A DNA stretch of 64,000 bases from Chitinophagaceae bacterium (GTDB lineage: Bacteria; Bacteroidota; Bacteroidia; Chitinophagales; Chitinophagaceae). The notes beneath the pieces were generated by a model that was not told the DNA's origin, did not search any database, and saw only the letters and a list, made by a program, of their open reading frames with translations. The position numbers and the translations under genes were made by a program. The DNA lies in contig JADKKA010000006.1 of assembly GCA_016720745.1 (NCBI GenBank), positions 62,001 through 126,000 on the forward strand. The letters are read 5' to 3'. Positions 15,986 through 24,846 of the stretch are shown here, piece after piece; the first letter of the stretch is position 1; the number at the start of each line of letters is the position of its first letter.

Positions 15986-17836
15986 TCATTTAAACAGCAA
16001 TGCTGCGGATAGATAACGCCAGTCATCATTTCCCGGATCATGCGCAGCCTGAGGGCGAATATTTTTATCCAGTACTTCCGGTTTCAGGATTTTTTCGGTG
16101 ACCAGTTTTTCTTTGGCGGCCCGGATGGCTTCCGCCACGGTCTTATCTTCCATCCATTGTTGTTGTGGTGGTTCAAAGCCCACTTTATCTGTTCGCCAGG
16201 TAATGGTTTCGGGCAGTGTATTTTTCATAGACTCCCTGAGCAGCCATTTGGTACGGCCCTTTCTTATTTTGAAATGAGAAGGAAGACTGAATAAAAACTC
16301 AACCAGTTCATGTGATAGAAAAGGTAAACGCACTTCTCTGCCATGGGCCATGGAGTTCCGGTCGGCCAGACGAAGCAGTTCCTCTAAGCCATGTACAAAA
16401 CTGTTGAAATGCAATACACCATTTAAGGTAAAATGATCCGGAGGCGTGTAATAGGCATCCCGGCTTTGTTGCTGTACAAATGTTTTGGTTAGATCCGGAT
16501 GTGCCAGTGCTTTGGCCAGGTATTGGTTTTCGATCACAATACTGGCGAAGGAAGGAAACCAGGCAGCAATTCTGTTCTTCCATGTAAAGGGTTCGTTAAT
16601 GCCCAGTTCAAGGGTTGCTTTTCGTTCACCGCTGCGGTTTAATTTACTTTTTCTAAACAGTTCCTGCCAGTACCATTTATAATATTTGTGATAACCGGCC
16701 AGTATTTCATCGGCTCCCTGTCCGTCGAGTAATACTTTGATGCCGTTTTCTTTTGCCAGTTCATAAACTTTATACTGGGCATAACTGCTCGAGGAGCCAA
16801 AGGGTTCTTCCTGGTGCAGGCAAAGTTTTTCCCAGTCCTGCATCAGATCCGTGGCAGTAATATTTACAAGATGCTGTTCTAATTCAAAACGATCCGCCAC
16901 TTGTCTGGCATACTTGCTTTCATCTTTTTCAAATCCGGGAAAAGCGGCGGTAAATGCCTTGCCGGAATAATTGGAACTGCGGAGCGCATATACCATGGCG
17001 GCAATAGAAGAACTGTCCAGTCCGCCACTAAGACTGCTTCCGATGGGAACATCACTGCGCATTCTTCTGCTGACAGATCTTTGAAATAATTCATGGAACT
17101 GGCTGATGGCGGCTTCATCACTGATGGAACTTTGTTCTTTTTCCGGATCAATCTTCCAGTAGGTTTGAATCTCCAGCAACTGATCGGGAAGTGAATAGAC
17201 CAAATAACTGGCGGCCGGTAACCGGTATATCTGCTGGTAAAATGTTTCTTCTTTTTTTTCCGGGTTGCTGGTATAGCCGATCGTGATAAAATTAAAAAGC
17301 ATTTGCAGGTTGGGGGCTTTATTAATACCTGCTGCCCAGAGGGCTTTCATTTCCGACCCAAAAACTAATGCATCTTCTTCCAGTGTATAATAAAATGGTT
17401 TTTCACCGAAGCGGTCAACAGCCGCAAATAATTCCTGTTCCTGCTGATCCCAGATCGCAAAGGCAAACATGCCGTCGAAATGCTGTAAACAATCTTCCTT
17501 CCAGTAATCCCAGGCGGCAGCAATCACTTCCGTATCGGTTTGGCTGCGAAACTGGTAACCCTTTTGCTGCAGCAAATTTCTCAGCTCTGTATAATTATAT
17601 ATCTCACCGTTGTGAACGATGGAGTAACGATCCAGGTAATGCATCGGTTGCTCTCCGGCGCTGCTGAGATCAATAATGGATAAACGACGATGACCGAGTA
17701 ATACCGTATTGTTTTGATTGCACCATTCACCGGCTCCATCAGGACCGCGATGAGCAATAGCATCCGTCATTTGCTGCAGCTGTGATAACTGAAACCTTCC
17801 GGGATTTGATTGTATGATGCCTGCAATGCCGCACAT
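15986..17836 (-). CDS. asnB: Asparagine synthase (glutamine-hydrolysing)
   Basis: This 616-residue enzyme converts aspartate, glutamine and ATP to asparagine. I chose the ATG at 17836 because it places the catalytic Cys directly after Met (MCGIAGI). An upstream TTG at 17845 would bury it. The glutaminase domain covers about residues 1-200 with AHRGPDG and HRRLSIIDL. The synthetase domain contains the PP-loop SGGLDSSSIA and a conserved ADEILAGYHKYY. The length is slightly above E. coli AsnB. The gene is followed by the trans-sulfuration gene on the same strand. Confidence 0.9.
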   Translation of the reverse strand: MCGIAGIIQSNPGRFQLSQLQQMTDAIAHRGPDGAGEWCNQNNTVLLGHRRLSIIDLSSAGEQPMHYLDRYSIVHNGEIYNYTELRNLLQQKGYQFRSQTDTEVIAAAWDYWKEDCLQHFDGMFAFAIWDQQEQELFAAVDRFGEKPFYYTLEEDALVFGSEMKALWAAGINKAPNLQMLFNFITIGYTSNPEKKEETFYQQIYRLPAASYLVYSLPDQLLEIQTYWKIDPEKEQSSISDEAAISQFHELFQRSVSRRMRSDVPIGSSLSGGLDSSSIAAMVYALRSSNYSGKAFTAAFPGFEKDESKYARQVADRFELEQHLVNITATDLMQDWEKLCLHQEEPFGSSSSYAQYKVYELAKENGIKVLLDGQGADEILAGYHKYYKWYWQELFRKSKLNRSGERKATLELGINEPFTWKNRIAAWFPSFASIVIENQYLAKALAHPDLTKTFVQQQSRDAYYTPPDHFTLNGVLHFNSFVHGLEELLRLADRNSMAHGREVRLPFLSHELVEFLFSLPSHFKIRKGRTKWLLRESMKNTLPETITWRTDKVGFEPPQQQWMEDKTVAEAIRAAKEKLVTEKILKPEVLDKNIRPQAAHDPGNDDWRYLSAALLFK

Positions 17837-17886
17837 GCCAGACAAATATCCAAATAAAGGGTGACTGTGAGGTAAATAAAAAAAGC

Positions 17887-18528
17887 TTATTGAAACAGGA
17901 TGGGAAGACGTAATTCCACATTATCCCAGGCCATCATCAGGTTGGCACCTTTTGCTGCTTTTTCAAATAGCATGGTGTAATACTCGAGCGACTGATTTTT
18001 TTCTTCTACCGGAATGGTAAAACTGGCGACGTCTTTGGAATGGAGCTGTTGTAATCCCCATGAATCAGTATTGCTGTTGAAGACAATGGTCCATTCTTTT
18101 TGCTGAGGGATACAATAAAGGGTGTACCGGCCGGCGCGGATGGGTTTGCCCTGGATGCTGGCATTGGTAAAGAGTTGTAACTCGGTGGCTTCGTTGGCAC
18201 CCATGCGCCAGGGTTCGCCATAACTGAGCACTTCATGAAAAATATGACGACCCTGCAGGTGTGGCCGACTGTAAATCACACGGGCCAGCGGGGGAGCAAT
18301 GGTGGAGTCATTTGTTTTCAATTTGGGATAATCTACCGGGAAATAAGACATATCCAAAGGTGATACATCCACATCTTTATACTGGTTGCTTCCGTTTTCA
18401 AGAGGGGGGAGATGATTGTCTTTCCCGTTTACAGGCAGGTTCACAGGATTGGCTACTGGTTGTTTTTTTTGCTCTTTGCAGGCAACCAGCAGACAGAGTG
18501 AAAACAGGACAACAACAATTTTATTCAT
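17887..18528 (-). CDS. DUF2911 lipoprotein
   Basis: This protein has 213 residues from the ATG at 18528; a longer in-frame start at 18579 would lie inside the upstream gene. Its N-terminus ends in LLVACKEQ, a lipobox. The DUF2911 core is clear: DMSYFPVDYP, ARVIYSRPHLQGRHIF, WRMGANEATELQLF and AGRYTLYCIP. The family is secreted and of unknown function. It is a paralogue of the gene 8 bases upstream, sharing most of those motifs, so the two probably arose by tandem duplication and are co-transcribed. Confidence 0.87.
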   Translation of the reverse strand: MNKIVVVLFSLCLLVACKEQKKQPVANPVNLPVNGKDNHLPPLENGSNQYKDVDVSPLDMSYFPVDYPKLKTNDSTIAPPLARVIYSRPHLQGRHIFHEVLSYGEPWRMGANEATELQLFTNASIQGKPIRAGRYTLYCIPQQKEWTIVFNSNTDSWGLQQLHSKDVASFTIPVEEKNQSLEYYTMLFEKAAKGANLMMAWDNVELRLPILFQ

Positions 18529-18535
18529 AGTGGTA

Positions 18536-19099
18536 TCAGAATACAATGGGTAAAGCCACCCGGGTATTTTCCCAGGCAATATTCAGGTTACAGCCTAAGG
18601 CAGTCTTTTCAAAATACATAGACAAATTTTCAACCGGGCTATCGGTTTTCTGCATGGTTACTTCTGCCCTGGCCACATCTTTTTTAATATCATATTTAAA
18701 GGAGCCCCAGGTATCTGTTTCTTTATTGAGGATGAGGGTCCAGTTACTCTCATTCACTAAGGCATATAATGTATAGCGGCCGGCTTTTATTTTTTTACCC
18801 CCGATCCTTACCGACCGGAAAAACTCAATTTCTGTTGCTTCATTGGCTCCCAGTCGCCATACTTCTCCGCTTTTAACCAGTCCCCCGAAAATGGGCCTGC
18901 CTGCTTTCTGCGGGCGGCTGTACAATACCCTGGCTGCCAGGGGCTCAGTTGCTTTATCCTGGATTTTCAATACCGGATAATTGACCGGGAAATAGCTCAT
19001 ATCCATCGGTGATTTATCAACCGGAGGGATATTGTTTTGAGCCAGCAGGCAGAAGAATGCCATTTGAAAGAAAGCCACCAACAGGAGTATTTTTCGCAT
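18536..19099 (-). CDS. DUF2911 secreted protein
   Basis: This protein has 187 residues. The N-terminus MRKILLLVAFFQMAFFCLLAQN is a signal peptide. DUF2911 motifs follow: PMDMSYFPVNYPVLK, RVLYSRPQKAGRPIFG, WRLGANEATEIEFF and AGRYTLYALV. It is the first gene of a pair with the DUF2911 lipoprotein. Unlike its partner it lacks a lipidation Cys, so one copy is probably soluble periplasmic and the other anchored. The function is unknown. Confidence 0.87.
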   Translation of the reverse strand: MRKILLLVAFFQMAFFCLLAQNNIPPVDKSPMDMSYFPVNYPVLKIQDKATEPLAARVLYSRPQKAGRPIFGGLVKSGEVWRLGANEATEIEFFRSVRIGGKKIKAGRYTLYALVNESNWTLILNKETDTWGSFKYDIKKDVARAEVTMQKTDSPVENLSMYFEKTALGCNLNIAWENTRVALPIVF

Positions 19100-19118
19100 A
19101 ATCTGGTTTTTGAGTAGG

Positions 19119-19126
19119 CAAAATTA
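19119..19126 (-). promoter_or_regulatory. Possible -7 element for the DUF2911 pair
   Basis: On the minus strand this reads TAATTTTG, a match to TAnnTTTG, about 20 bases before the ATG at 19099. No clear -33 TTG is visible. Confidence 0.4.
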
Positions 19127-19172
19127 GCCTATTTCTGATTTGGCTGTTAAAACGATTGAACCAGGCCAAATG

Positions 19173-19763
19173 TTACAGGGATAACTGATCGAAACAGGAT
19201 TTTGCATAAGGCTTCATCCCGGCCCAAAAATGACGATAACAATCTTCCAGCAGTTGGAAGTGTTCTTCAAAAATGGTAAAAGCAGTGTGATAGTCTTCCA
19301 GGTAGGCCGCTCTTTTTACCAGTCCACCCATGCTTTTTTTAATACCCCAGCGGGTCCGGTAGTTGAACAGCCAGTTCTGCTGTTTCATAAAGGGGTACAT
19401 ATGGGCAAAGCGATCGGGCATCCAGGCTTCCTGCCGGTCTAAGGCTGCATAGGTATCCCGGCTGAATGCAAACAGGCTTTCTTCTGTAAATTCCGATTCG
19501 TCGTTGGCCAGGAAATGATCATACACCACATCTATAAAAGCACCACTGTATAACCGGTAATGGGCGCGAAAGACCTGTTTGGCTTCGCGGGTAGCAATAT
19601 GGGTATCGGTATACTGGTCAATGGCACGATGGAGTTCAATACCCTGTTGTACTTCTGAGGGGTAATCAAATTTCTTTTTTCCCTTTACGAAATCACTGAT
19701 CATATTACCGGTGAGCACACCGGGGTGGCCAAATGACAGGTATGCATGTGCCAGGTAATTCAT
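19173..19763 (-). CDS. acpH: Acyl carrier protein phosphodiesterase
   Basis: This 196-residue protein of the AcpH/DUF479 family removes phosphopantetheine from acyl carrier protein. The start MNYLAHAYLSFGHP, then GNMISDFVKG, the ELHRAIDQYTDTH motif and VYDHFLA are diagnostic and carry the HD-type metal ligands. It is the last gene of a four-gene unit on this strand and abuts the esterase gene directly (19763/19764). Confidence 0.85.
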   Translation of the reverse strand: MNYLAHAYLSFGHPGVLTGNMISDFVKGKKKFDYPSEVQQGIELHRAIDQYTDTHIATREAKQVFRAHYRLYSGAFIDVVYDHFLANDESEFTEESLFAFSRDTYAALDRQEAWMPDRFAHMYPFMKQQNWLFNYRTRWGIKKSMGGLVKRAAYLEDYHTAFTIFEEHFQLLEDCYRHFWAGMKPYAKSCFDQLSL

Positions 19764-21191
19764 TTATTGCTTTACAATTTTTTGGAGCCAGTCGCCCATG
19801 GTTTCCAGCGCAATGGGGGCGATGGTTTCTTCAATCGCCCGGTACTCTTCAATCGTGCATTCTTTGCAGGTTTGAAAAAGATGATTCAGTCCGGGTAATT
19901 CTTTAACCAGATAGTTTTTGGATTTACTTTTTTTCAATGCAGTTTCGATACCGGGCAGATTTTGTTTGGGTAAGACCTGTATATCTTTTCCACCATTGAT
20001 AGCCAGTACTGCGCATTTGAGTTGTTGTAAATAGGGGGCGGGATCAAAAGAAAGAAAATACCGGAACCAGGGATTGGACATCGTCAGGATGAGTTCACGG
20101 ATATATTTATCCCTGTCTTTTTTCTGCGTCATTTCCAGTAAGCGTAAGGTAGCGGTATCGGTTTGGGCGGCCCATTCTTCAGCCGCTGCGGATGCCTGGG
20201 TGAAACCTGTTTTCATATCAGGTGACTGGGTGGCTGCGGTGGCGATTTTTTTGAATACCGGTCTTAATGCTGCCGCCGCATTTTCGGGGATGCCATATGA
20301 TTGATAGATCGCAATATTTTGTTCTACCAGCAGGTCCATGCATGGAACACCGGGCCCGGCCATTAATACGATATAAGCAATGTCTTTCCGCTCAGCTGCC
20401 ACCATGGGTGCAATCATTCCGCCTTCACTGTGGCCGATCAATCCGATTTGTTTTTTATTCACTTCTTTTCTTTGCAGCAGGTAATTGATATGGGTGTTCA
20501 CATCATCGGCAAAATCTCTGCTGGTCGCTTTATCAAAAACTCCCGTGCTTTTTGCCACCCCGCGGTCATCGGCACGTAATACAATAAAGCCTCTGCGGGT
20601 CAGGTAATCAGCCAGTACGGCAAAGGGTTGATGGCCCATTAATTCTTCATTCCTGTTTTGCGGACCCGAACCGGAGATCAGCACAACGGCAGGGAAGGGT
20701 CCCTTTCCTTCGGGAATAGTGATAGTGGCACCAAAACGAAGACTGGAATCGGCGTTAGCATAAATCAGGTCTTCTGATTGATAAGGAAAGGGAGGAAGGG
20801 GCTGCTGCGGCCTTTTCAGTGCTTCAGGGGTCTTTGGTTGGTCTGTTTTACTTGTTTTCTTCAGGGTAAGGGGCAGGTCAGCGCCCTGGGTGAAAGTCCC
20901 CTCGATGGTACTATCATTGATCAATCGGCCGGAAAAAGAAGCTTTTACAGCGGTGATCTCAATCTGAATTTCCTGATTCTTGATTATTGCGTCTTTGCAT
21001 GTCAGGCCAAAGGCCGACTGATCCGGACTATCGGCTTTTACTTTGCCGTTTTCTTCGATATGAAATACAATCCTGATTTCTATCCCTGCCTGTAATACCC
21101 CTTCCCAGGAGCCGGTGAATTTGGAATTTTGTCCGTGAATACTGCTAAAAGCAGTACCAAGCAGCAGGACAAGAAACATTCTTTGTAGCAT
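19764..21191 (-). CDS. Secreted alpha/beta hydrolase (esterase)
   Basis: This protein has 475 residues with a signal peptide ending near SIHGQ. About 110 residues of a beta-rich N-terminal domain precede the hydrolase domain. Catalytic residues visible are Ser in IGHSEGGMIAP, a likely Asp in NGGKDIQVLP, and His in PGLNHLFQ. The oxyanion region is VVLISGSGPQNRNEE. The layout matches the Bacteroidota serine aminopeptidase S33/esterase family. The substrate is unknown. It is 16 bases downstream of sdpI, so it probably belongs to the sdpR operon. Confidence 0.83.
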   Translation of the reverse strand: MLQRMFLVLLLGTAFSSIHGQNSKFTGSWEGVLQAGIEIRIVFHIEENGKVKADSPDQSAFGLTCKDAIIKNQEIQIEITAVKASFSGRLINDSTIEGTFTQGADLPLTLKKTSKTDQPKTPEALKRPQQPLPPFPYQSEDLIYANADSSLRFGATITIPEGKGPFPAVVLISGSGPQNRNEELMGHQPFAVLADYLTRRGFIVLRADDRGVAKSTGVFDKATSRDFADDVNTHINYLLQRKEVNKKQIGLIGHSEGGMIAPMVAAERKDIAYIVLMAGPGVPCMDLLVEQNIAIYQSYGIPENAAAALRPVFKKIATAATQSPDMKTGFTQASAAAEEWAAQTDTATLRLLEMTQKKDRDKYIRELILTMSNPWFRYFLSFDPAPYLQQLKCAVLAINGGKDIQVLPKQNLPGIETALKKSKSKNYLVKELPGLNHLFQTCKECTIEEYRAIEETIAPIALETMGDWLQKIVKQ

Positions 21192-21207
21192 ATTTTAAAT
21201 TTACTGA

Positions 21208-21870
21208 TTAAGACTGGTTATTTTTCTGTTGACGGAATAATTGGTAAGAATAGACGCAGGGAATCAGGGTAATGGTTACCATGATGGTGAAAAATATAAT
21301 GATGGCCAGCTCGGCAGGAAGAAATAGACATATCACAGCCAGCAAAATTCCGCCGCCAAACCAAAGTTTTCCGGCCAATTGATGGGTCTTTCTCCAGTTC
21401 TCTTCATTTTCGAGTGTCCAGGGCAGTCTGAAGCCGGCAAAATAATTGGGTTTCATATTGGGCAAATAATTGCCCAGGATGGCAAAGAATAAACCCACAG
21501 CGCTGAAGATCAGTCCGGCGCTGAACCGGATATTGCCTTTGGAAGCACTGTAAATGATCATACACATTACTGCGGAAAGCAGCACTGCGGTTGCAAAAGC
21601 GATGGTGGAAATCCGGTTCCTGTTTTCGGCAGCATTTTTTTTGGGGTCAATCCGCCAGATATTGGTGAGCAGCAGATAGACCACCATATTCACCAGGATC
21701 ATAATGATTACGGTTGTGATCAATTCGTTTTTACTCCCGAAGCGGTCAGGATTGCCTTTGAGATCAAAATGCATGGCCACTTTTTCCGGTAAGTTTTTCC
21801 AGACAATGGCGAGGTAGACGGCAGGTGCGGCCATCAGGGGCCAGACTCCTTTTTTTAATAAGCTGTTCAT
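21208..21870 (-). CDS. sdpI: SdpI family membrane protein
   Basis: This 220-residue protein has about six membrane helices. An N-terminal DUF1648 part (PEKVAMHFDLKGNPDRFG) is followed by the SdpI domain with YLPNMKPNYFAGFRLPWTL and NWRKTHQLAGKLWF. In Bacillus, SdpI gives immunity to the SdpC toxin and sequesters SdpR at the membrane. No SdpC-like toxin gene is visible in this window. It follows sdpR by 12 bases. Confidence 0.85.
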   Translation of the reverse strand: MNSLLKKGVWPLMAAPAVYLAIVWKNLPEKVAMHFDLKGNPDRFGSKNELITTVIIMILVNMVVYLLLTNIWRIDPKKNAAENRNRISTIAFATAVLLSAVMCMIIYSASKGNIRFSAGLIFSAVGLFFAILGNYLPNMKPNYFAGFRLPWTLENEENWRKTHQLAGKLWFGGGILLAVICLFLPAELAIIIFFTIMVTITLIPCVYSYQLFRQQKNNQS

Positions 21871-21882
21871 ATCAGTAGCTTT

Positions 21883-22146
21883 TTATTTCTTTTTGGTTTT
21901 GAATTGCATCAGCCATTTCAGGATATCATCAACCACGGTTGTGTTAAGGGAATAATAAATAAACTGTCCCTCTTTCACCGACTGCACCAGGTTGGCCTGT
22001 TTCAGCAGGTCCAGGTGATGGGAAATACTGGGCCCGGATATATTGAATTGCTCCACAATCTCACCGGCGGTCATATCCCGCTGTCGCAGTAATTGCAGAA
22101 TCTCCCGGCGGGTCGGGTCGTTCAGGGCCTTGAAAACACTGTTCAT
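21883..22146 (-). CDS. sdpR: ArsR-type autorepressor, SdpR-like
   Basis: This 87-residue winged-helix protein begins with MNSVFKALNDPTRREIL. The recognition helix is about FNISGPSISHHLDLL. I use the ATG at 22146 because the family begins with this motif; an upstream in-frame start would add 27 unrelated residues. It precedes sdpI as in the Bacillus sdpRI operon. A perfect 8-base inverted repeat lies 17 bases upstream of the start codon and is a good candidate for its own operator. Confidence 0.87.
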   Translation of the reverse strand: MNSVFKALNDPTRREILQLLRQRDMTAGEIVEQFNISGPSISHHLDLLKQANLVQSVKEGQFIYYSLNTTVVDDILKWLMQFKTKKK

Positions 22147-22162
22147 GGTTTTCTTAATTATA

Positions 22163-22184
22163 TATTTAGACAAATATCTAAATA
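22163..22184. promoter_or_regulatory. Palindromic operator candidate for SdpR
   Basis: TATTTAGA at 22163-22170 and TCTAAATA at 22177-22184 form a perfect inverted repeat with a 6-base spacer. It lies directly upstream of the sdpR start, where an ArsR-family autorepressor would bind. Confidence 0.65.
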
Positions 22185-22342
22185 AAAAATCAATCCGGCA
22201 AGCATGGAATCCTTTTTTTGATACCAACGGCAGTGAAACACGTGTTGTATGCTGTTAAAAGGCTGATGAATGGCTGTACTGTTAAATGCTGTTAACAATG
22301 CAACCCGTTGATCTCATCAAAATTCCACTTGACATAATTGGC

Positions 22343-22373
22343 TTGTAGCCGGGTGTAACCCAATCTACCTTTG
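22343..22373 (+). promoter_or_regulatory. Bacteroidetes promoter for the first PepSY-like gene
   Basis: TTG at 22343-22345, exactly 20 bases of spacer, then TACCTTTG at 22366-22373. This matches the -33/-7 consensus of the Bacteroidetes housekeeping sigma factor. Confidence 0.7.
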
Positions 22374-22416
22374 ACACGTCAGACATTGAAAGAAATTGAA
22401 CAGAAAATTAAATTGT

Positions 22417-22863
22417 ATGAAAAAGATCATGTTATTACTGGGTGTATTGGTAGTGAGTTTAGGTGCCGTTAATGCCAATCCCGGTTCAGAAGAAGTAGAC
22501 GCCCGTGTACTCGGTGCTTTTAAAAAAGAATTTGCAACGGCAAAAGACATTACCTGGACCCTGGCCGTCAATTATTACCAGGCATCCTTTGTTTATAACG
22601 AGCAGCATATTACTGCGTATTACAATACAGAAGGAGAGCTGCTGGGTGTAGCCCGTTTTATCAGCCCGGTGGATTTGCCATTGGCCCTGCAGGCGGATCT
22701 CAAAAAGAATTACCAACCCTACTGGATCAGTAATCTCTTTGAGGCAGCTACCAGTGAAGGAACTACCTATTATATCACAATCGAAGATGCCGATCAGTCG
22801 ATTGTATTGAAATCAGATAATGCCAGGGACTGGGATCAATACAAAAAAGTAAAAAAATCCTGA
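22417..22863 (+). CDS. Secreted PepSY-like protein (first of two paralogues)
   Basis: This protein has 148 residues from the ATG at 22417, with a signal peptide ending near VNANPG. The mature part has FKKEFATAKDITW, VNYYQASFVYNE and the AYYNTEGELLGVAR motif. It resembles the Bacteroidota PepSY-like/DUF2874 family of small periplasmic proteins. It shares this pattern with the gene at 23113. A consensus promoter lies upstream and a terminator downstream, so each copy is transcribed alone. The function is unknown. Confidence 0.8.
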   Translation: MKKIMLLLGVLVVSLGAVNANPGSEEVDARVLGAFKKEFATAKDITWTLAVNYYQASFVYNEQHITAYYNTEGELLGVARFISPVDLPLALQADLKKNYQPYWISNLFEAATSEGTTYYITIEDADQSIVLKSDNARDWDQYKKVKKS

Positions 22864-22922
22864 CGGGAACTCAACAGTCAGTTCTTTATAGCGAAGAAAG
22901 TTTTGGTGTGTGGTAAAAACAG

Positions 22923-22955
22923 CCCCGCTCCCTTTTGTAAGGGACGGGGTTTTTT
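22923..22955 (+). terminator. Terminator after the first PepSY-like gene
   Basis: CCCCGCTCCCTT pairs with AAGGGACGGGG (one bulge) and is followed by six T residues. Confidence 0.82.
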
Positions 22956-23040
22956 ATCCCTCCTTCTTTTTGTAAAACTGTTGTGTAATGTTATTGCAGG
23001 TTAATATCATTAACAAAGCCCTCCGGCAATCACAAATCAC

Positions 23041-23071
23041 TTGACTTCACTTTGAAGAGAACCTATTTTTG
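23041..23071 (+). promoter_or_regulatory. Bacteroidetes promoter for the second PepSY-like gene
   Basis: TTG at 23041-23043, 20 bases of spacer, then TATTTTTG at 23064-23071. This is the same geometry as the promoter of the neighbouring paralogue. Confidence 0.68.
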
Positions 23072-23112
23072 AATCAGCAAATCAAATAGCATTAATCATT
23101 AAACCTTAAGCC

Positions 23113-23556
23113 ATGAAAAAAACAGTATTCGCCTTCTCACTTTTTGTGACGATGGCCGCAACATCAGCCAACGCTTCTATTTATCCGGATCCCTCCGGCG
23201 AACAGGCAAAAGCCAATTTCAAAAAAGAATTTCCCGGTGCCGAGCTGATCAGCTGGGTCAACACAGGGGAAATGCTCAAAGCAGTTTTCATTTATGATGG
23301 CTACCGTTCGGAAGCTTATTTCAATGAAGACGGGGAATTACAGGGAAGCGCCCGTAATATTTTTTACAGCCAGCTTCCATTGGCTGTTACCCGCTCGGTT
23401 GATAAGCGCTTTGTAAAGCCTGATGTACTCGAAGTATGTGAAGTAACCATGGGCAGCACGACCAGTTATATTTTACGTCTTGTTGATGCAGGACGGCAGT
23501 ATAAATTACAGCTGGATGCCGGTGGGAGCCTGATCAAAAAGGAAAAAATAAAATAA
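23113..23556 (+). CDS. Secreted PepSY-like protein (second of two paralogues)
   Basis: This protein has 147 residues with a signal peptide ending near ANASIYP. The core parallels the upstream gene: FKKEFPGAELISW, LKAVFIYDGYRSEAYFN, EDGELQGSARNI and LPLAV. The family is probably PepSY-like and periplasmic. The paralogues are about half identical in these blocks by eye, which points to an old duplication. It is bounded by its own promoter and terminator. Confidence 0.8.
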   Translation: MKKTVFAFSLFVTMAATSANASIYPDPSGEQAKANFKKEFPGAELISWVNTGEMLKAVFIYDGYRSEAYFNEDGELQGSARNIFYSQLPLAVTRSVDKRFVKPDVLEVCEVTMGSTTSYILRLVDAGRQYKLQLDAGGSLIKKEKIK

Positions 23557-23578
23557 GGATAATCAGAAACCTGAGAAT

Positions 23579-23605
23579 GCCCTGCTAATAGCAGGGCTTT
23601 TTTTA
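23579..23605 (+). terminator. Terminator after the second PepSY-like gene
   Basis: GCCCTGC / GCAGGGC stem with a TAATA loop and a run of eight T residues. Confidence 0.88.
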
Positions 23606-23733
23606 TTTCACAAACCTGTATTTTTGCGGCTCTTTCCCGGGTTACAGCTCAGCCTGTTTTATTCCGGTAAAGTATTCGCAAAGTCTCCCGTTTATTCGGG
23701 ATCAGAAGGCGGTCACCTTTTAAAAAGTTTAAA

Positions 23734-24708
23734 ATGAACAAAGGACCCGTTTCACAATTCATCCAGCATCACTACCGTCACTTTAATGCCGCTGCCCTGA
23801 TGGATGCAGCCAAAGGCTATGAAACACATTTGAATGAAGGAGGAAAAATGATGATTACCCTGGCCGGCGCCATGAGTACCGGCGAACTGGGCATCTCACT
23901 GGCCGAAATGATCCGCCAGGGAAAAGTGGATATCATCAGTTGTACCGGTGCCAACCTGGAAGAAGATGTGATGAACCTGGTTGCTCACTCCCATTACAAA
24001 CGCATTCCCAATTACCGCGATCTGACTCCGCAGGAAGAATGGGATCTGCTGGAGAATCATTATAACCGGGTAACGGATACCTGTATCCCCGAAGAAGAGG
24101 CTTTTCGCAGATTGCAAAAACACCTGGTGAAGCAATGGAAGGATGCAGAAGCAAAAGGAGAACGTTTTTTCCCGCATGAGTTCCTGTATAAAGTAGTATT
24201 GAGTGGTGAACTGCAGCAGTATTATGAAATTGATCCGAAAGACAGCTGGATCGTAGCCGCAGCAGAGAAAAATATTCCAATTGTAGTACCAGGCTGGGAG
24301 GACAGTACCACCGGCAATATTTTCGCCAGCTATGTGGTGAAAGGAGAATTACAGGCCAGTACGGTGAAAAGCGGAATTGAATACATGGTTTGGCTGACAG
24401 AATGGTACCGGAATAACTCTGCCGGTAAGGGAGTTGGTTTTTTCCAGATCGGAGGCGGTATCGCCGGTGATTTCCCGATTTGTGTAGTGCCGATGATGTA
24501 CCAGGATCTGGAATGGCATGATGTGCCTTTCTGGAGTTATTTCTGTCAGATCAGTGATTCCACGACCTCTTATGGTTCTTATTCTGGTGCAGTGCCGAAT
24601 GAAAAAATCACCTGGGGCAAACTGGATATCAATACACCCAAGTTTATTGTAGAGAGTGATGCCACCATTGTAGCCCCGCTGATCTTTGCATGGGTGCTGG
24701 GCTGGTAA
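23734..24708 (+). CDS. Deoxyhypusine synthase family protein
   Basis: This protein has 324 residues. The N-terminal half has MMITLAGAMSTGELGISLAEMIR and ISCTGANLEEDVMNLV, which form the NAD-binding fold of the deoxyhypusine synthase family. GWEDSTTGNIF and FFQIGGGIAGDFPICVVPMM follow. Bacterial members act on polyamines, for example homospermidine-synthase-like reactions, rather than on eIF5A. The exact product is not clear here. The gene stands alone and is followed by a long hairpin. Confidence 0.87.
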   Translation: MNKGPVSQFIQHHYRHFNAAALMDAAKGYETHLNEGGKMMITLAGAMSTGELGISLAEMIRQGKVDIISCTGANLEEDVMNLVAHSHYKRIPNYRDLTPQEEWDLLENHYNRVTDTCIPEEEAFRRLQKHLVKQWKDAEAKGERFFPHEFLYKVVLSGELQQYYEIDPKDSWIVAAAEKNIPIVVPGWEDSTTGNIFASYVVKGELQASTVKSGIEYMVWLTEWYRNNSAGKGVGFFQIGGGIAGDFPICVVPMMYQDLEWHDVPFWSYFCQISDSTTSYGSYSGAVPNEKITWGKLDINTPKFIVESDATIVAPLIFAWVLGW

Positions 24709-24766
24709 TAGATATGAAAATGTTCAACTTTATGACGGTTATGCTTCCTTAATAGCAGACCAGCAT

Positions 24767-24817
24767 GCAAACAAAACTGTCACATTGAGCTTGTCGAAAT
24801 GTGGCAGTTTTGTTTGC
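24767..24817. terminator. Long inverted repeat, probable bidirectional terminator
   Basis: The 20-base arms GCAAACAAAACTGTCACATT (24767-24786) and its near-perfect complement (24798-24817) enclose GAGCTTGTCGA. The hairpin lies between convergent genes and ends in T-rich sequence on both sides. The loop motif TTGAGCTTGTCGAAATG recurs in Bacteroidota intergenic repeats. Confidence 0.7.
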
Positions 24818-24846
24818 TTAAGTTTCTGATTTTTTTCCTGCTATTG

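Noticed and set aside
23896..24280. Antisense frames of 93-114 codons within the deoxyhypusine-synthase-like gene
   Set aside because: They lie fully opposite a well-supported gene and show no domain.
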